Source of the DNA: Glandiceps talaboti
Taxonomy: Eukaryota > Hemichordata > Enteropneusta > Spengelidae
Assembly (NCBI RefSeq): GCF_964340395.1
Contig: NC_135564.1
Span: 6,668,861-6,732,860 of the forward strand
Length of the DNA: 64,000 nt
Direction: 5' to 3'
Shown: piece after piece, positions 44,095 through 55,746 of the stretch
How positions within the stretch are numbered: the stretch's first letter is position 1
How the letters are laid out: each line of letters begins with the position of its first letter
Notes under the pieces: model-generated
Database searches by the model: none
Told to the model about the DNA's origin: nothing
Seen by the model: only the letters and a program-made list of their open reading frames with translations
Made by a program: the position numbers and the translations under genes

Positions 44095-44474
44095 CTCACT
44101 ACGACCTCTTCAACATGGCAGACACCAACAGTACAGATGCAAGGTCGTCCAACTCTTACGGATTCAGCCAGGAAACGAAGGAAAACAAAATCGTCCATCG
44201 GCAAAATAAATATATTTGGACAGATCGACCGCTGGAAAGCACTGAAAGAGGCAAATTCGCTACAATTTCACTGGAAAGTCTCGGAGTTTCTTTTAGACTG
44301 GTAAGTATATAGAGCTGTAACTAGTGCAAGTACATACGCATTTCCTGTCTGTGAATGAACAGCTGGGTTGTGTTTACATTCGTGTATTGATGCATTTGTT
44401 GAAATTTAGCGAGTATATCACTCACATGCAAGGGTATTTTAGAATTGAAATCTTTAACGCAGATACAGTGAATA

Positions 44475-44582
44475 GTTGTTTGTTTGTGACACCACATTTA
44501 CGTTTATGACATTGGCGAAAAAGCATGAATATTTGTTTGTTTGTGACACCACATTTATGTTTATGACATTGGCGAAAGCATG
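44475..44582. repeat. Tandem duplication, about 56-base period
   Basis: TTGTTTGTTTGTGACACCAC ... ATGACATTGGCGAAA occurs twice in a row with one substitution, inside the first intron of the decayed gene. Confidence 0.85.
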
Positions 44583-47091
44583 GCGCTATAACGCTCGTAT
44601 ACTTTTAGTAGTAGTTATGGTACGACTAAAATACACACAGCTGCAAACCTGTGATGTTTTGTCTTTGTAAAATGATGACCCGTTGTTTATGTAACTACTA
44701 ATTGTGGTAAAATTGGTGACAGGCTGTCCAAACCACAATGGACAATACTGCATTCTCACAGTTGTATGTACGGTAGAGTTGATGTTCTATCTTGCTAGTA
44801 TAGCTTGTAAGAATGATAAAGACAACAACCACCATTGTAGTGTACTATTCTTATTTTGATCATAGTACAATACTATAGCATACATTGATGTTTTATATGA
44901 ACAATAACTTTGAGTTTTAGAAATACAAAAAATGTAGTATTAGTGCACCAATATTTTGCTATCACTACAGTTTTTAATACTCCAAAACTCAAATTCTGGA
45001 AGAAGGTAATTTTGGTGTGTTTACTTGACACCACTCTAGAGCTACACGTAAATGTTAGTTTTGAAAATTACGAGTCTAACGTTGGTATATGTGCTTATTT
45101 TCCTTCCCTAAACATTTCAATATTTTCTGTTTTTTGGGGTTTTGTTTTTCTAAATGTCTAATGTATTATTGTGATTGTTTCCAATTTTACATAGGTACTA
45201 TGATCATCAACCCAGTAAAGGCAGAGTACTTGCTGAGGGAAAAGATACATCACAGCCAGTAGCCAGTACTTCCCAAGCTACTACAGGAAGAGTTGGCCAA
45301 TTTCAACAGATCAAGTATGTATAGAGAATATGAATCATAATTTTGATTTTAAATTATTACACAAACTATTCTGCCATTTATTATCTAACCATTATTCTAT
45401 GCATAAAACTGAAAGTTACAACCATGTAGTTTAATAAAACCATGCACAGTTTTTAATAACTGTATGAACAGTATGTTTATTGTATTCAGAAGCAACCATA
45501 ATATATTGTAAAGTGAGGAAAACATTTCTTTACATGTAATTTAATGTTTTATTTTTATCAATCACATTTTATAAATATTGCTGACTCATATCTTACTAAC
45601 TTTTTGTATTTACACAAAGCTATGGCACTCAGAACATTAGAGTAAATACAATGTAATATTGAATTTGTTTGTACATTTTTGCAAATCATGTACAGTTTCT
45701 TTCAAACCATATTGATATCTTTTTATCATTGTTAATGTGTACATTATACTCTACATTTAAAAAAAATAGACATATTTCATTTTTGAATTGGCTACCAACA
45801 ATATTACTATTATAGTGTGTGCATTTTGTGCTCATTGTAGAAGTGGACGCACAGTGCCTCAAACATCAACACAACAACTGGTCACTGAGGTGAAGGTGTG
45901 CAGATGTTGGGTCAAATGAGTGGTCCAGATATGTCTAAATTTTTATCAATGGAATCTGATAGGTAAGATTTCTAGTTATACATAACATATGACATACAAA
46001 TGTACAATGTATTGTTGTCAAATATTTCTGTTGCTTTCCCATGTTATCAATAACAGACCACTTTGTCCAAAATATCACTGGCATGAACAGTTATCAGACT
46101 TAATATTCTTAGTAATTTACTAGCCATGTTGTGGGTTTGCATTTCGCAAGGAGGCAGTTTAGACGTGTATGTGGGCATTAAAAAAATTCTGGCTGTTACA
46201 TGTATTCGTAATATGACTATTTGGATCAAGTCATACATGTAGCTGTGAACACGACTACAGGTTGACCAATGTTTGTTGCATCATTGAACATTTGGTTTTC
46301 TTTCCTTCACAGGGGTTCTATCATGTCAGGAATTAATGTGTTATATCAGAAATCACCTGTAGTAGTACAGTTGTGAATCCTCCATCAAGAATGTACACCT
46401 GACTGCAACTTCCTCCAAGGCACAAGCACAAAGTGAAAGGTACATAATTTATGATGATCAATTGCATTTCATATCGTACATATGTGGAAATACATGTACA
46501 TTGTAGATACTGGTAAAATACATACAAATGGTAATGATTATTTTAACATTCATAGCGAACATGAACATGTTATATTTATTGGTCATACAACATGGATGTG
46601 CTTCTTTGTGTTTTTACCCTGTTCCTCATGTCTCACAAATTCTGTATTTTACCTACAGCACCTGTCGAACACAAAGTGCAAGTGCAAGATTATGTCAGAA
46701 TCATTCATTGATCCATTTGAGGAAGTACTCACATGATTGCTTACCACATGATGTACAAGCTTGCGTTACATCAGATTCATTGCAGATTACATGGTTATAC
46801 TTGCCAAATAGTTTGTTGTGTCTAGTTGTACATACAAAGAACTGGTACTAGGAATGTGTCATTATGTTACATATCTGTTTTATTTCATTTATCACTAACA
46901 GGTTTCTTTGAAACATGCTGAGAGTAATGACTTAGAAGAGTCCGGTGAAGAAGATTCAGACTAGTATGAACCAAGCTTCAATATAACTATGCTGTGAGTA
47001 TATGTACATTGTATGAAATTTATTTTGATATTGACAGTGTACGTGTACATACAGTGATGTGGTGGAGTAGAGTGAATGTATTTGTTACTGC

Positions 47092-47880
47092 GTATCAATT
47101 GATTGATTATTATTTGGTTGAATGATCAATCTTTGTGGTGCAATATGACTTATTTTATGTTGGATATTGATCAATTCACTCATTGAGTTTTGTGGCGATA
47201 TAAAACTCACTACAATTCTGCCAATACGTTTTCGGAGACAAATGTTGACACGTAGGAGATTTTGAGGTAGTCTACAAAGATATCATGATGAGACGACGCA
47301 TCGATTAGCTGAACAATCTAGACTGCATCATTATTTTCGACATGTTTTGATGCGTTTTAAGAGTCACAGTTCAAGATCAGACGCCTTCTTACTATCCATG
47401 ATTGCTTGTGTTACTTCTGATGACCAGTTCACTCCTTGTTGCGGCCATGTTTGCGAATGACTATCTTAAATTCTTAGTCGCTAGGCTCATGGGTCACTTT
47501 GACAATGGTAACATGGTCAACATATACTGTAGGTGAGGGTGTCATCTGAGACAAGGTATGCTTTCACACTGCCTTTAGCACCTTCTTCAACTGTTTGTCT
47601 AGTGTAATAAAGCAAACTGTTATTGTGAGTGATCTCTCGCCAATTATGAAATTAATGGTGTTTTAATTTAGATCAGAGGAGAAGAATGGATATGGCATCT
47701 TTATTTAGTCAATAAAGAGAGAATTACATACAACTGAAAGAGAGAAAAGTAGATAGGAAAAGAGAACTAAATGAGTGACTTGATCAATATCACACACAAA
47801 ATAATTTTTATTGCACCACAAAAATTGATCATTCAATCAATCAATCATTCAACCAAATAATAAATCAATCAATAAAACGA
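47092..47880. mobile_element. Non-autonomous DNA element with long imperfect terminal inverted repeats
   Basis: About 85 bases at 47097-47182 reappear as the reverse complement at 47771-47876. Shared parts include TTATTTGGTTGAATGATCAA, TTTGTGGTGCAATA and GATATTGATCAA. The right arm has an additional short ATTGATTG expansion. The 590-base interior (47183-47770) has no long open frame. This architecture is that of a MITE or foldback element; the superfamily and the target-site duplication could not be fixed. It lies in the intron of the decayed gene. Confidence 0.65.
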
Positions 47881-48642
47881 TCGATCAGTTGATCTATGGA
47901 TCAAACAATTACATGTTCGCTGCCCCTGTGGTTAGTGTTAGAGGGTGATTCACAAGATAAATAATAATTGTCAATATTTTGTAGGGATGATGGACATATA
48001 GAGCCAGATGATGAAGATGCTGATGTTGATATTGACAGTAAGTGACAATAAAGATGAAAGTCTTGACAGTACTAATAACACAAGTCAAGTTCAAGGAATT
48101 CAACATGTTCAAAGTGATGAGGACAAAGATTCTTTGCTCAGTGATACTATGGATTGTGCCTTGTGTATCTGAAGCAGTTACTCAGCTCAAGCCAGAGTTT
48201 CCTTGGTGTGCACAGTAGCTGACTGCAATGGTGAAATCAATATTTCTAATGAATTCGTTGGTTCTGCCTTATACTTGAAGTGGGTGAGTATATTGGAGGA
48301 ATGACAACCATGTAATATTCATGGTGATCTATATTTCAATCACCGATATGATGTTGACTTGGGTTTTGATACTACACCATCCTAATATACTGGAGTGCTT
48401 TAAGAAATTGAAAGGTATGAATGAAACCTATCACATTCTCAATATGTGTATAGGACAGATACCAATGATCAAAGTGTACATACTTTTGGCATTTTACCAA
48501 TCTTTGTTAAAACCATGGAAATGAATGTATTTTTGAAAAAGATCACAAGTGGTTTTGTTTCAGTTTTGAAAGCAGCATTCCTATTGAGCTACATCAGGCA
48601 CTGTACTCTATTCAGTAGTCAAATCACCCTACTAGTACTAAC

Positions 48643-48752
48643 GTTGATATAGTCCTTGTGTTTATGCTGTGATCGCATGCTTGACTTCATCCCTACTGAC
48701 GTAGATATAATCATGTGTTTAGGTTGTGATCACATGCTTGAATTCATCCCAA
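48643..48752. repeat. Tandem duplication, about 58-base period
   Basis: Two units containing TGTGATC(G/A)CATGCTTGA and TTCATCCC with several substitutions. Confidence 0.75.
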
Positions 48753-49874
48753 AATTGTAAAAAATATTGTGTTTAGCATTACTGTAACACGCTTGATTGG
48801 AAAGTATTGAATAATCATGTGTTCTAGCTATCATTACTAGTTAAACCTTTGATGCTATTTTCAAGTTATTGACCGTGTCAATTTTAGACCATTACTGCAT
48901 GCTCCATAACCAAACAAAGAAATAAAATTAAATTGTATGTTTTCTGTGTACCATGTACCAATAAGTACAGCTAAAATGATGTAGGCTTGGTGTTTCACTC
49001 ATGTGAAATAACTGTTAAATGCACACCCTCAGACAGCTTGTAATGTAAAAGAAATAATTACATAGGTGCTGTGCAGTGTGATGTAGAAGTAGTCAAGTTG
49101 AAATGTAGATTATCAGTTAGAAAATAAACAACTGCAGCCATTAAAAACCATCATGTGTAATGTTTTCACTAGAAGCCTGCTTTTACTACACTGTGAAAGA
49201 ATAGCAATACTAAGGATCCTACTGTGTTGTTGTCTCTGTTATTGTTAGTGTAGAGTTTAACTATGTCTAGTTCTGTGTCAAAAACATAATTTTCCATGAG
49301 TGAATCACCAAGCCTATGTTATTTTAGCTGTAAATCAATGTGATATAACAAAGCCAATAAAGGTTGTTGTGTTGTGTTTCTTATTCTCACAGAAATGTCA
49401 AGCTGAACATGTTGAGTATGCATGGTGCTCACAGCCAATTTTGAATAGGCACTTCCATAGTGGAGACCTTATATACTGTTCTGTGTATTTGTTTTCAGGA
49501 CAACTTCAGACCTGGAATTCACCAACATACATTGAATGATTGATGTATGCATCTAAGCACTCAGCAAATACACCACCCGTTTACAGGGCAAGAAACTTGC
49601 TTGCAGCTCTAGATCACAATGTACATGTTGACAGAGATTTACTGAGGACAAGGGAAGGAGTGATTCGGTAACAATAAATAGTTCTCTTTTAATATAAACA
49701 TATATACATGTATCAGAAATATACTTAGTACATATTAGGTAAATCATGTCAAAGGAAGAACATTGGATGAAGTCTAAACTGGTACAATATTTCAATACAA
49801 AAATTATCCAGTCTAGTTAACCACTAAGACAGAAATATAGAGTCTCATCAATGTCAAAAAGTGTATTCAAAATG

Positions 49875-49876
<2 letters not shown>

Positions 49877-49914
<38 letters not shown>
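49877..49914. repeat. (CA)n microsatellite
   Basis: About 18 CA units. Confidence 0.95.
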
Positions 49915-49916
<2 letters not shown>

Positions 49917-50145
49917 CTATAATGAACATAGATTACAACACTATTTGACCAAGCAGCATATCACAAGCTGTGCTGAACTACCCACTTGTGATGAGTTTTT
50001 CTGTTGAAATGTACAAGTCTATCATGTAATCACTATAATAAAAAAATGTCAATCATGTAAATTTGGCTACACTCAAACATGGCTTTCTACTTGACACAAC
50101 ACCAAGTATGCACAGAGTTAACATTTTTCTAAGTGAAGCTGTTAG

Positions 50146-50148
<3 letters not shown>

Positions 50149-50204
<56 letters not shown>

Positions 50205-50205
50205 A
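50149..50205. repeat. (GT)n microsatellite
   Basis: About 28 GT units with one C interruption. Confidence 0.95.
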
Positions 50206-50639
50206 TATGTGTAGTAGAATAACTAAGGCAATAATCAAATCTGTTATAATAATCACCAGGGAGGGAAAGATTTGTAGATATGTTTTGAACAGCTGGTGAA
50301 AGGCAAACTCGGAAGGCTGAGAGATTAGTGTTGAATGATACACCAAATTATAGTAGCATGCCTGCAGCACTGAGTCTGCAACTTTAGTAACTCCTATCTA
50401 CTGTCCTGCTAGTAATACATTATATGACAAGCATACAGGTATGTATTTTTGTAATGTTATTTGTTTAGGTGTGGCTAATAGAATAAACTGCAAATAGCAC
50501 AAGCAGGATAGTAGACACTAGCAAAATTGTAAATCAAGTGCCATACACAGGCTAAAACTGCATTAACATGAATGCTTATTGTAACAACAAATTTTGTCTC
50601 TTTTCCTGTATTATGAATTTTAGCCACCACAGAGTATTC

Positions 50640-50810
50640 CAAAAAAAAAAGAGTTGTAGATGGGCTATCACACCTCTCAAAGTGGAGAAAACATACCCAC
50701 ATTTGCTTGCCTTGAAGAAACTAATAGTGGACACAAGACTACTTGACTGACAAGGAATGAAGCAAAGGAAGGAACTGGAAGCCAGTGACCCTAGATGACT
50801 GTCAAGAAAT
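50640..50810 (+). pseudogene. Possible 3' remnant of the same decayed gene
   Basis: One frame reads KVEKTYPHLLALKKLIVDT, RLLD, a stop, then QGMKQRKELEASDP. The ALxxIVxDxRLL and GMxxRxxL spacing loosely resembles the C-terminal part of the family suggested for the 44-49.5 kb remnant. The match is short and interrupted, so the link is speculative. Confidence 0.22.
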
Positions 50811-53607
50811 CTTGCTCCCATATCTCCACCCCCAACAGCATCATTGGTAGAAATGCAAGTGTCGAGGCGACCTTGATTCACTATGCATTCACTGAAGTCT
50901 GGATTGTCTAAATCCAGTGTATGTTAAGAATGGGTCAGGGTATCTGTCCCTTATCACCCAGACACAACAGCTTGGAACAACAACATGGTTGCCAACCCCT
51001 AGTCTACCATGTTGCCAAAGAACAAAATTTGTGTAAGCAGCATGCTGTTGGCATCATTGTTATCTTCAACATCATCTACTGCAAAAATTCTTGTCGCCAT
51101 CTTCTGGCTATTGCTAGAACAGCCTCATTTGGTACAAGAAAATTAAAGTCCTGTAAAGGAAAAATAGGTCTTTTTTTAGTTTATATGGAGGACAATGTCT
51201 AAAATCATGAGTTATATGGTATGAAATAGGACATTTTGAAAGGAAGAATAGTGCAGTTCTTTTGATTTTCAACTTTATAGCAATAAGTGAATCCATCCAT
51301 AATGCTGCATATACTTCATGTACATGTTTATTTGTTACATTTAATACATTTATGCAAACTTTGGTTTGTGTAATCTTCATAAACCATTCAATTGATCCAG
51401 TTTGATTTGTTTAGATGTGTTATTTTGGTTGAATCACAGTTCCAATGTTATCATCTGCTGTCATTTGTGATGTAACCAGAGACTACTATTCATTTGTCAT
51501 TACAGTTACTTTTAAATGACAGGAGTTCATGAAGGTACTTCTAATTTAGCATGATTGTGAAAAGGTGCATGGCTGTCATGCAGCATTCAAAGGGACACGG
51601 CCGCTCACAGTATGATAATAATTTTTAGGAAGTGAGGCCCAAATTTTTTCTGATGTCTTGTCAGTATTTTCTAGGGTGTACTGCAATGGGCCATACCATG
51701 TATCATCACGATATGATTACCAACAGGTTGTGACATCACGGGACATACTAAGGGAGCCATCAGTATTTACAGGTAGGGTAGGGCCAAAGGAATCAGGGGG
51801 TGGGTCACATTTTACAAACCTGTTCTTGGGGGTCATATTTTGGATAGTAATGTTTAGGGGAGGGTCACATTTTACAATATGTAGTTTTGTGACCAAATTT
51901 AAGATTCAATGATTGTCAATTTGTTTTGTGTGTTTTGAGATGTAAAAGTGAGATGAACACTCATCATTTACTTTTACGAGTCTTTTACATGCCAAAGTAC
52001 AAATACATATAATGTAAGAAAATTGTCTATAAAATGATGCATTTTATTGATTGTACCATCTCACCTTATCACTCACAATGCAAAAAGCACTGGCAACTAT
52101 GACAGTGTTGTTACATATGGTAACTTTGTGATCACCAATATTAGTGCTCTCAGAACTGATACCACAAAATTAGTGTTGAATCAAAGCTTTTGTATCGCTT
52201 GATCTTTCGTATGAGTGCTTGAGCATGACAATATGATAGTTCAAAAGAAAACAACAAGGATCATGGGACGAGTTGATATCTGTCCGAAAACAGAGTCTGT
52301 CCAAAAACTGCAACAGTGAGTGTATACATATAATGGGAAGATTGATTAACATTCAGTTTATGGAATTGTCATGGGGAGGGTCATGTTTTACAAAATGGGA
52401 CAAAGGGGAGGGTCACTTTTTACAAATGGGGGGAGGAGGGTCATGTTTTACTTAACAGATCATGTGTGATTTCCTCTGGCCCTTCACCCTGTCAATACTG
52501 AAGGCTCCCTAATTTGGGAAGCTTGTATGTACAGATCCTTAATAAGCTGTACCACTCCACCTTGTTTCACATTTCTTTGGGACAGGTACAAACAGCCCAT
52601 AGTAGTACAGTGCTAACAAGATGTCGGTGAAAATGTGGGATTTGCTTCTAAGAAATATTGTTAATGTATGTAGAAATTTCCATTAGATACTAATGAATCC
52701 AGAGTTCATGAACATCTATGCTCAAATGTAGCATAGTCTTCATAAATTGTGAATGTGTGTTTGTCTCTTGATATCAGAATAGTTGTTTCCTGTACATTGT
52801 ATGCATGGTTCCTAATCTAATTCAAGGCCTTGATAACTTATGACTTACAGTAAAAAACTTGGATATCACATTGAGAATGTACATTTACTTTCGTTTCAAT
52901 TTTATTGTCACTAGAGGTCCAGTGGAGGTCATAATACAAATATTGAAATAGTGCTTGTAGCTGATTAACAACCTGTAATACTAAAACTGTAAACAACACA
53001 GAATAGTAAATGTAGATCGAGATGAAAACATCACTAACTGTAACTGAAATGTTTTTTTTTTGATTGGACAGCCCACGATTAGAAATCAGTAACATTGTTT
53101 TCATCCAAGCAGTACAGTATTAGGTTGAAATTGTGATGTCATTGGATAACTACAATTGTAACAACAGATTATTTGGTTTGGATTTATAGTGTGTGTACAG
53201 ATACTGTATGTTTCACCACCTGTGATTGTATAGTGGTCATTAGGGTGGACAATATCATTAGGAAGTCATTACATCTAACAAAAATATGGACAACAAACAT
53301 TTCAGAAGCTGCTAGTGCAGCTTTGAAAGAAGCGTTTGTGAGATGTGAATAATGTCATGTTCATTCTGTGGTCAGCTATTAAATATATATGTACTCATAG
53401 ACCCTTGAGGTTCTATGATGTACTATTGTTAAAAATGAACATATGTTCTTACTTCCATTCTTTGTTGTCTGTCTTGTAATTGGTTGTCAATATCGCCAAT
53501 GGTAGGCATACTACCTTCCCTAACCCTACCCTGTTACCCCTTCCTGTCCTGCATACAGCACCCTCTTCCAAACCACTAAAACTAGCCTGAAGAAAGAAAA
53601 GTAGCAC

Positions 53608-53709
53608 TTACATACATACATACATACATACACACATACATACATACATACATACATACATACATACATACATACATACATACATACATACATACATACA
53701 TACATACAT
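53608..53709. repeat. (CATA)n microsatellite at the SINE tail
   Basis: About 25 CATA units, one CACA variant. It directly follows the 3' end of the minus-strand SINE. Confidence 0.95.
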
Positions 53710-53714
53710 GTTGT

Positions 53715-54070
53715 GTATGTGTAATAATAATGTTCTTATATAGTGCTTTCACACTACATGCTCAAAGTGCTTTAATTATTACCCCTGGCTCGGAAACGGC
53801 ACAGCGGCCCTTTAGTCTTCCTCAACTCCCTGGGGAGCATACAATCCATTGCAGCCATTTAAGCGCATAGGATTAAAGCCTTCACATTGCAACCTACATC
53901 CTACCAGGTCCCCAGTTATACAGCTGGTTTGACTGAGGCACAGTCATGGTTCAAATCTTGCCCAAGGACTTTAGCCACTCAAAAATAAACAGCAGGCAGC
54001 AACAGGGCTCGAACCTGCAATCTGTAGATTTCAAGCCACACTAACCATTCACCCATCATGACTCCACAAA
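53715..54070 (-). mobile_element. tRNA-derived SINE
   Basis: On the minus strand, near 54055-53990, there is a tRNA-like head with an A-box-like stretch (GGGTGAATGGTTAGTG) and a B box (GGTTCGAGCCC). A roughly 270-base body follows, containing a block with CAAAGTGC and a terminal segment (GTGCTTTCACAC mirrored on plus) typical of marine invertebrate SINE tails. The 3' end runs into the (TATG)n microsatellite at 53.6-53.7 kb. The family name cannot be given without a repeat library. Confidence 0.65.
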
Positions 54071-54779
54071 GTGTGTTTGTATATATGTGTGAGTCTATGG
54101 GGGGGGGGGGCATGGAAAAATAAAGTACTTGCAGGGGGGGGGCATCAATTTTTCCCAAGTTTTTGTGGGGGGGGGGGGCTTGAAAAAAATACACAAGGCA
54201 AAGTGGAAAGTTGAAGTAAAATCTGGACACTCCCTTATGTACTTTATTACATGTATTTACTTGAAGATAATGAAACAATACATATATTTTGCATACATTT
54301 GATAATGGACAGATTAAAGGAAAATAAAAAAAAAATTTGGAATAGTATGGGACCTATCAATGAGTATCATGACACACATTGGGGAAATAATCAATACAAT
54401 GCACAAAAATTGCAGCCAAAAAAGTTGCATTCTTGCATTTATTTCAAATGGAAGTTTCCTGAAACACAATTGTATTTGTAAATTCTGGTTCGATTTGTCG
54501 GCAAAAGTAATGCTTTCTGCTCGTTAAATGTCCCAAATAACTTTGACCTTCACACAACGCAATTGTTTTTGTACTTTGATGGCCATAAAACTTGGTTTGT
54601 GCAAACAAATCACCAGTTTATTAGATCTAGAGCCCATGCCATCACGATGTCACACACAATAAAGATTTTACTATTTGCACAAATCGTCTACATATTCTCA
54701 TCAAGCGATGACACATTTACAGATTTGCAATATGTGGTGGAAAGATCTCGAAAACACTGGTTAGAAACACGTGTATTTG

Positions 54780-54960
54780 TTTATATACTTACATCTGACA
54801 TGGCTGGGTCACGTTCCGATCCTGGGCCGGCCGGGCATAGGTCACCGAGCTAGGTCACCGCATAAATTACTTCTGCGCATGCTCATTACATGTGGTTGTC
54901 AGGTGATCGATTCTGAACGTTTTGAATCATGGCGGGTCATACATATTCTGCCGTGGGGTC
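54780..54960. promoter_or_regulatory. Possible bidirectional promoter-like segment
   Basis: A local GC-rich patch (GCCGGCCGGGC) with AGGTCACCG repeated (13-base period) and a TGCGCATGC element. On minus, CCATGTCAGAT is followed at once by GTAAGTATA, a possible three-codon first exon; on plus, ATCATGGCGG at 54928 opens a 23-codon frame. Neither can be extended into a convincing gene. Confidence 0.25.
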
Positions 54961-55570
54961 AACTCAAACTTTATCGCTCAGAAACAACGCCGGAAGATGA
55001 ATTTTCATACAATTCACGTCATGTATCCTTTTTACACTTGTACTAGAGTAGTTTTGCGTAAGTATTTAATGTGCATCGAAATAATGTAAAAGCATTCAGT
55101 TGCAGACCAAGTAACTTTAACGACATGTAAATTTAAAAGCACGCCCGAGCTTTTTTACGGCAGCGGTACAAATGACTCGGTCCATTTCGCTATTGGCGAA
55201 CCAGAGACTGTCAAAGTTTCGGTCCATCGTATTTGTGACTTTGCTTGTCTAGGTATCTAATTGAAACCATCCTCGTAAACCAGAACTGTTATTTCTTCCG
55301 CGACACTGCGAAATAAAGGTGCGTCTTAGACGGTGCCGTAAAAGAGGCTGTGGTTTATTACGATAATTCAAACTTCCCAACTGTCAAGAAAACGCCTGCT
55401 ATTATCTTAGTGTTTCAGGTAACTATATTTTTGATGATGTGGCACCGTCACTGTAGATAGTGTATGCGACTGTACGTGTGCCCAAACCATATGAAGAATT
55501 TGATTAGAACGTAACCAAAATTGTCTTCTTACGACGAAAGGGGGCGCTCTAACGAAGAACGTGTACTCAC

Positions 55571-55746
55571 CTGGTTTTCGGATAGGTCCAACTTTTCCGA
55601 TAATTCTAATCTCTTGGCCACTGTCAAATATTTCTGTTGTTGAAATTCGTTTTCAAGTGTCTTTAACTGGTCTTTCGTATAAGCTGTCCGAGGACGTCGA
55701 CTTTTATTTTTACGCTTGTGAGGAGAGGGCATTGGAGACTGTGACC
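55571..55746 (-). CDS. ANTP-class homeobox gene, exon 2 (homeodomain helices 1-2)
   Basis: The exon begins after acceptor tacag with two bases completing a Gly codon and ends CAG|GTGAGT in phase 0. It encodes SQSPMPSPHKRKNKS, then homeodomain residues 1-44. Key parts are RRPRTAYTKDQLKTLENEF (R5, Y8, L16, F20) and KYLTVAKRLELSEKLDLSENQ. Spliced to exon 3 this gives an uninterrupted 60-residue homeodomain at protein residues about 167-226. It matches neither Mnx nor Gbx, the usual Engrailed linkage partners, and is not Dll, Emx, Msx, Bar or NK1 by the diagnostic positions I remember. The KYL(T/S)VAKR signature suggests the Nedx/Drosophila lms group, but this is a tentative recollection. Confidence 0.88.

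Larger units (their letters stand above)
44115..49542 (+). pseudogene. Decayed multi-exon gene nested in the homeobox intron (transposase-like family)
   Basis: Exon-like pieces with consensus splice sites follow one another. Exon 1 (to 44300) reads, in the ATG-44137 frame, SARKRRKTKSS, then FGQIDRWKALKEANSLQF and WKVSEFLLDW. It joins in phase 2 to 45195-45314 (YYDHQPSKGRVLAEG), then in phase 2 to 45841-45962. From there the frame breaks: 45841-45962 changes frame near 45895, 46313-46439 uses all three frames, 46902-46963 encodes ESNDLEESGEEDSD and a stop, 47985-48283 has at least two frame changes and ends NISNEFVGSALYLKW, and 49393-49542 continues in phase 0 with AEHVEYAWCSQPILNRHF and HSGDLIYCSVYLFSG. 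The LKW...C...H...W.SQP...R...GDL..S...SG pattern is one I associate with a large, repeated invertebrate family with transposase-like C-termini. Retained introns mean it is not a processed copy. The ATG at 44115 has better context but a different frame that stops at 44312. Confidence 0.6.
51780..54185. repeat. Dispersed G-rich motif: GGGG(A/T)GGGTCA...TTTTACAAA
   Basis: GGGTCACATTTTACAA occurs near 51805 and 51866, GGGTCATGTTTTAC near 52378 and 52438, GGGTCACTTTTTACAAA near 52411; a related G-run/TTTTTCC series is at 54095-54180. Intervening DNA is otherwise unremarkable. Confidence 0.55.
43260..55570 (-). other. Intron 2 of the ANTP-class homeobox gene, about 12.3 kb
   Basis: The intron splits the homeodomain between residues 44 and 45. 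It hosts a decayed plus-strand gene (44.1-49.5 kb), an inverted-repeat element (47.1-47.9 kb), a SINE (53.7-54.1 kb), G-rich dispersed repeats (51.8, 52.4, 54.1 kb) and CA/CATA microsatellites. The density of foreign elements explains much of its length. Confidence 0.8.

Noticed and set aside
43974-44312. 112-residue plus-strand ORF
   Set aside because: The neighbouring frame in the same exon, not this one, joins in phase to the next exon and has family-like sequence.
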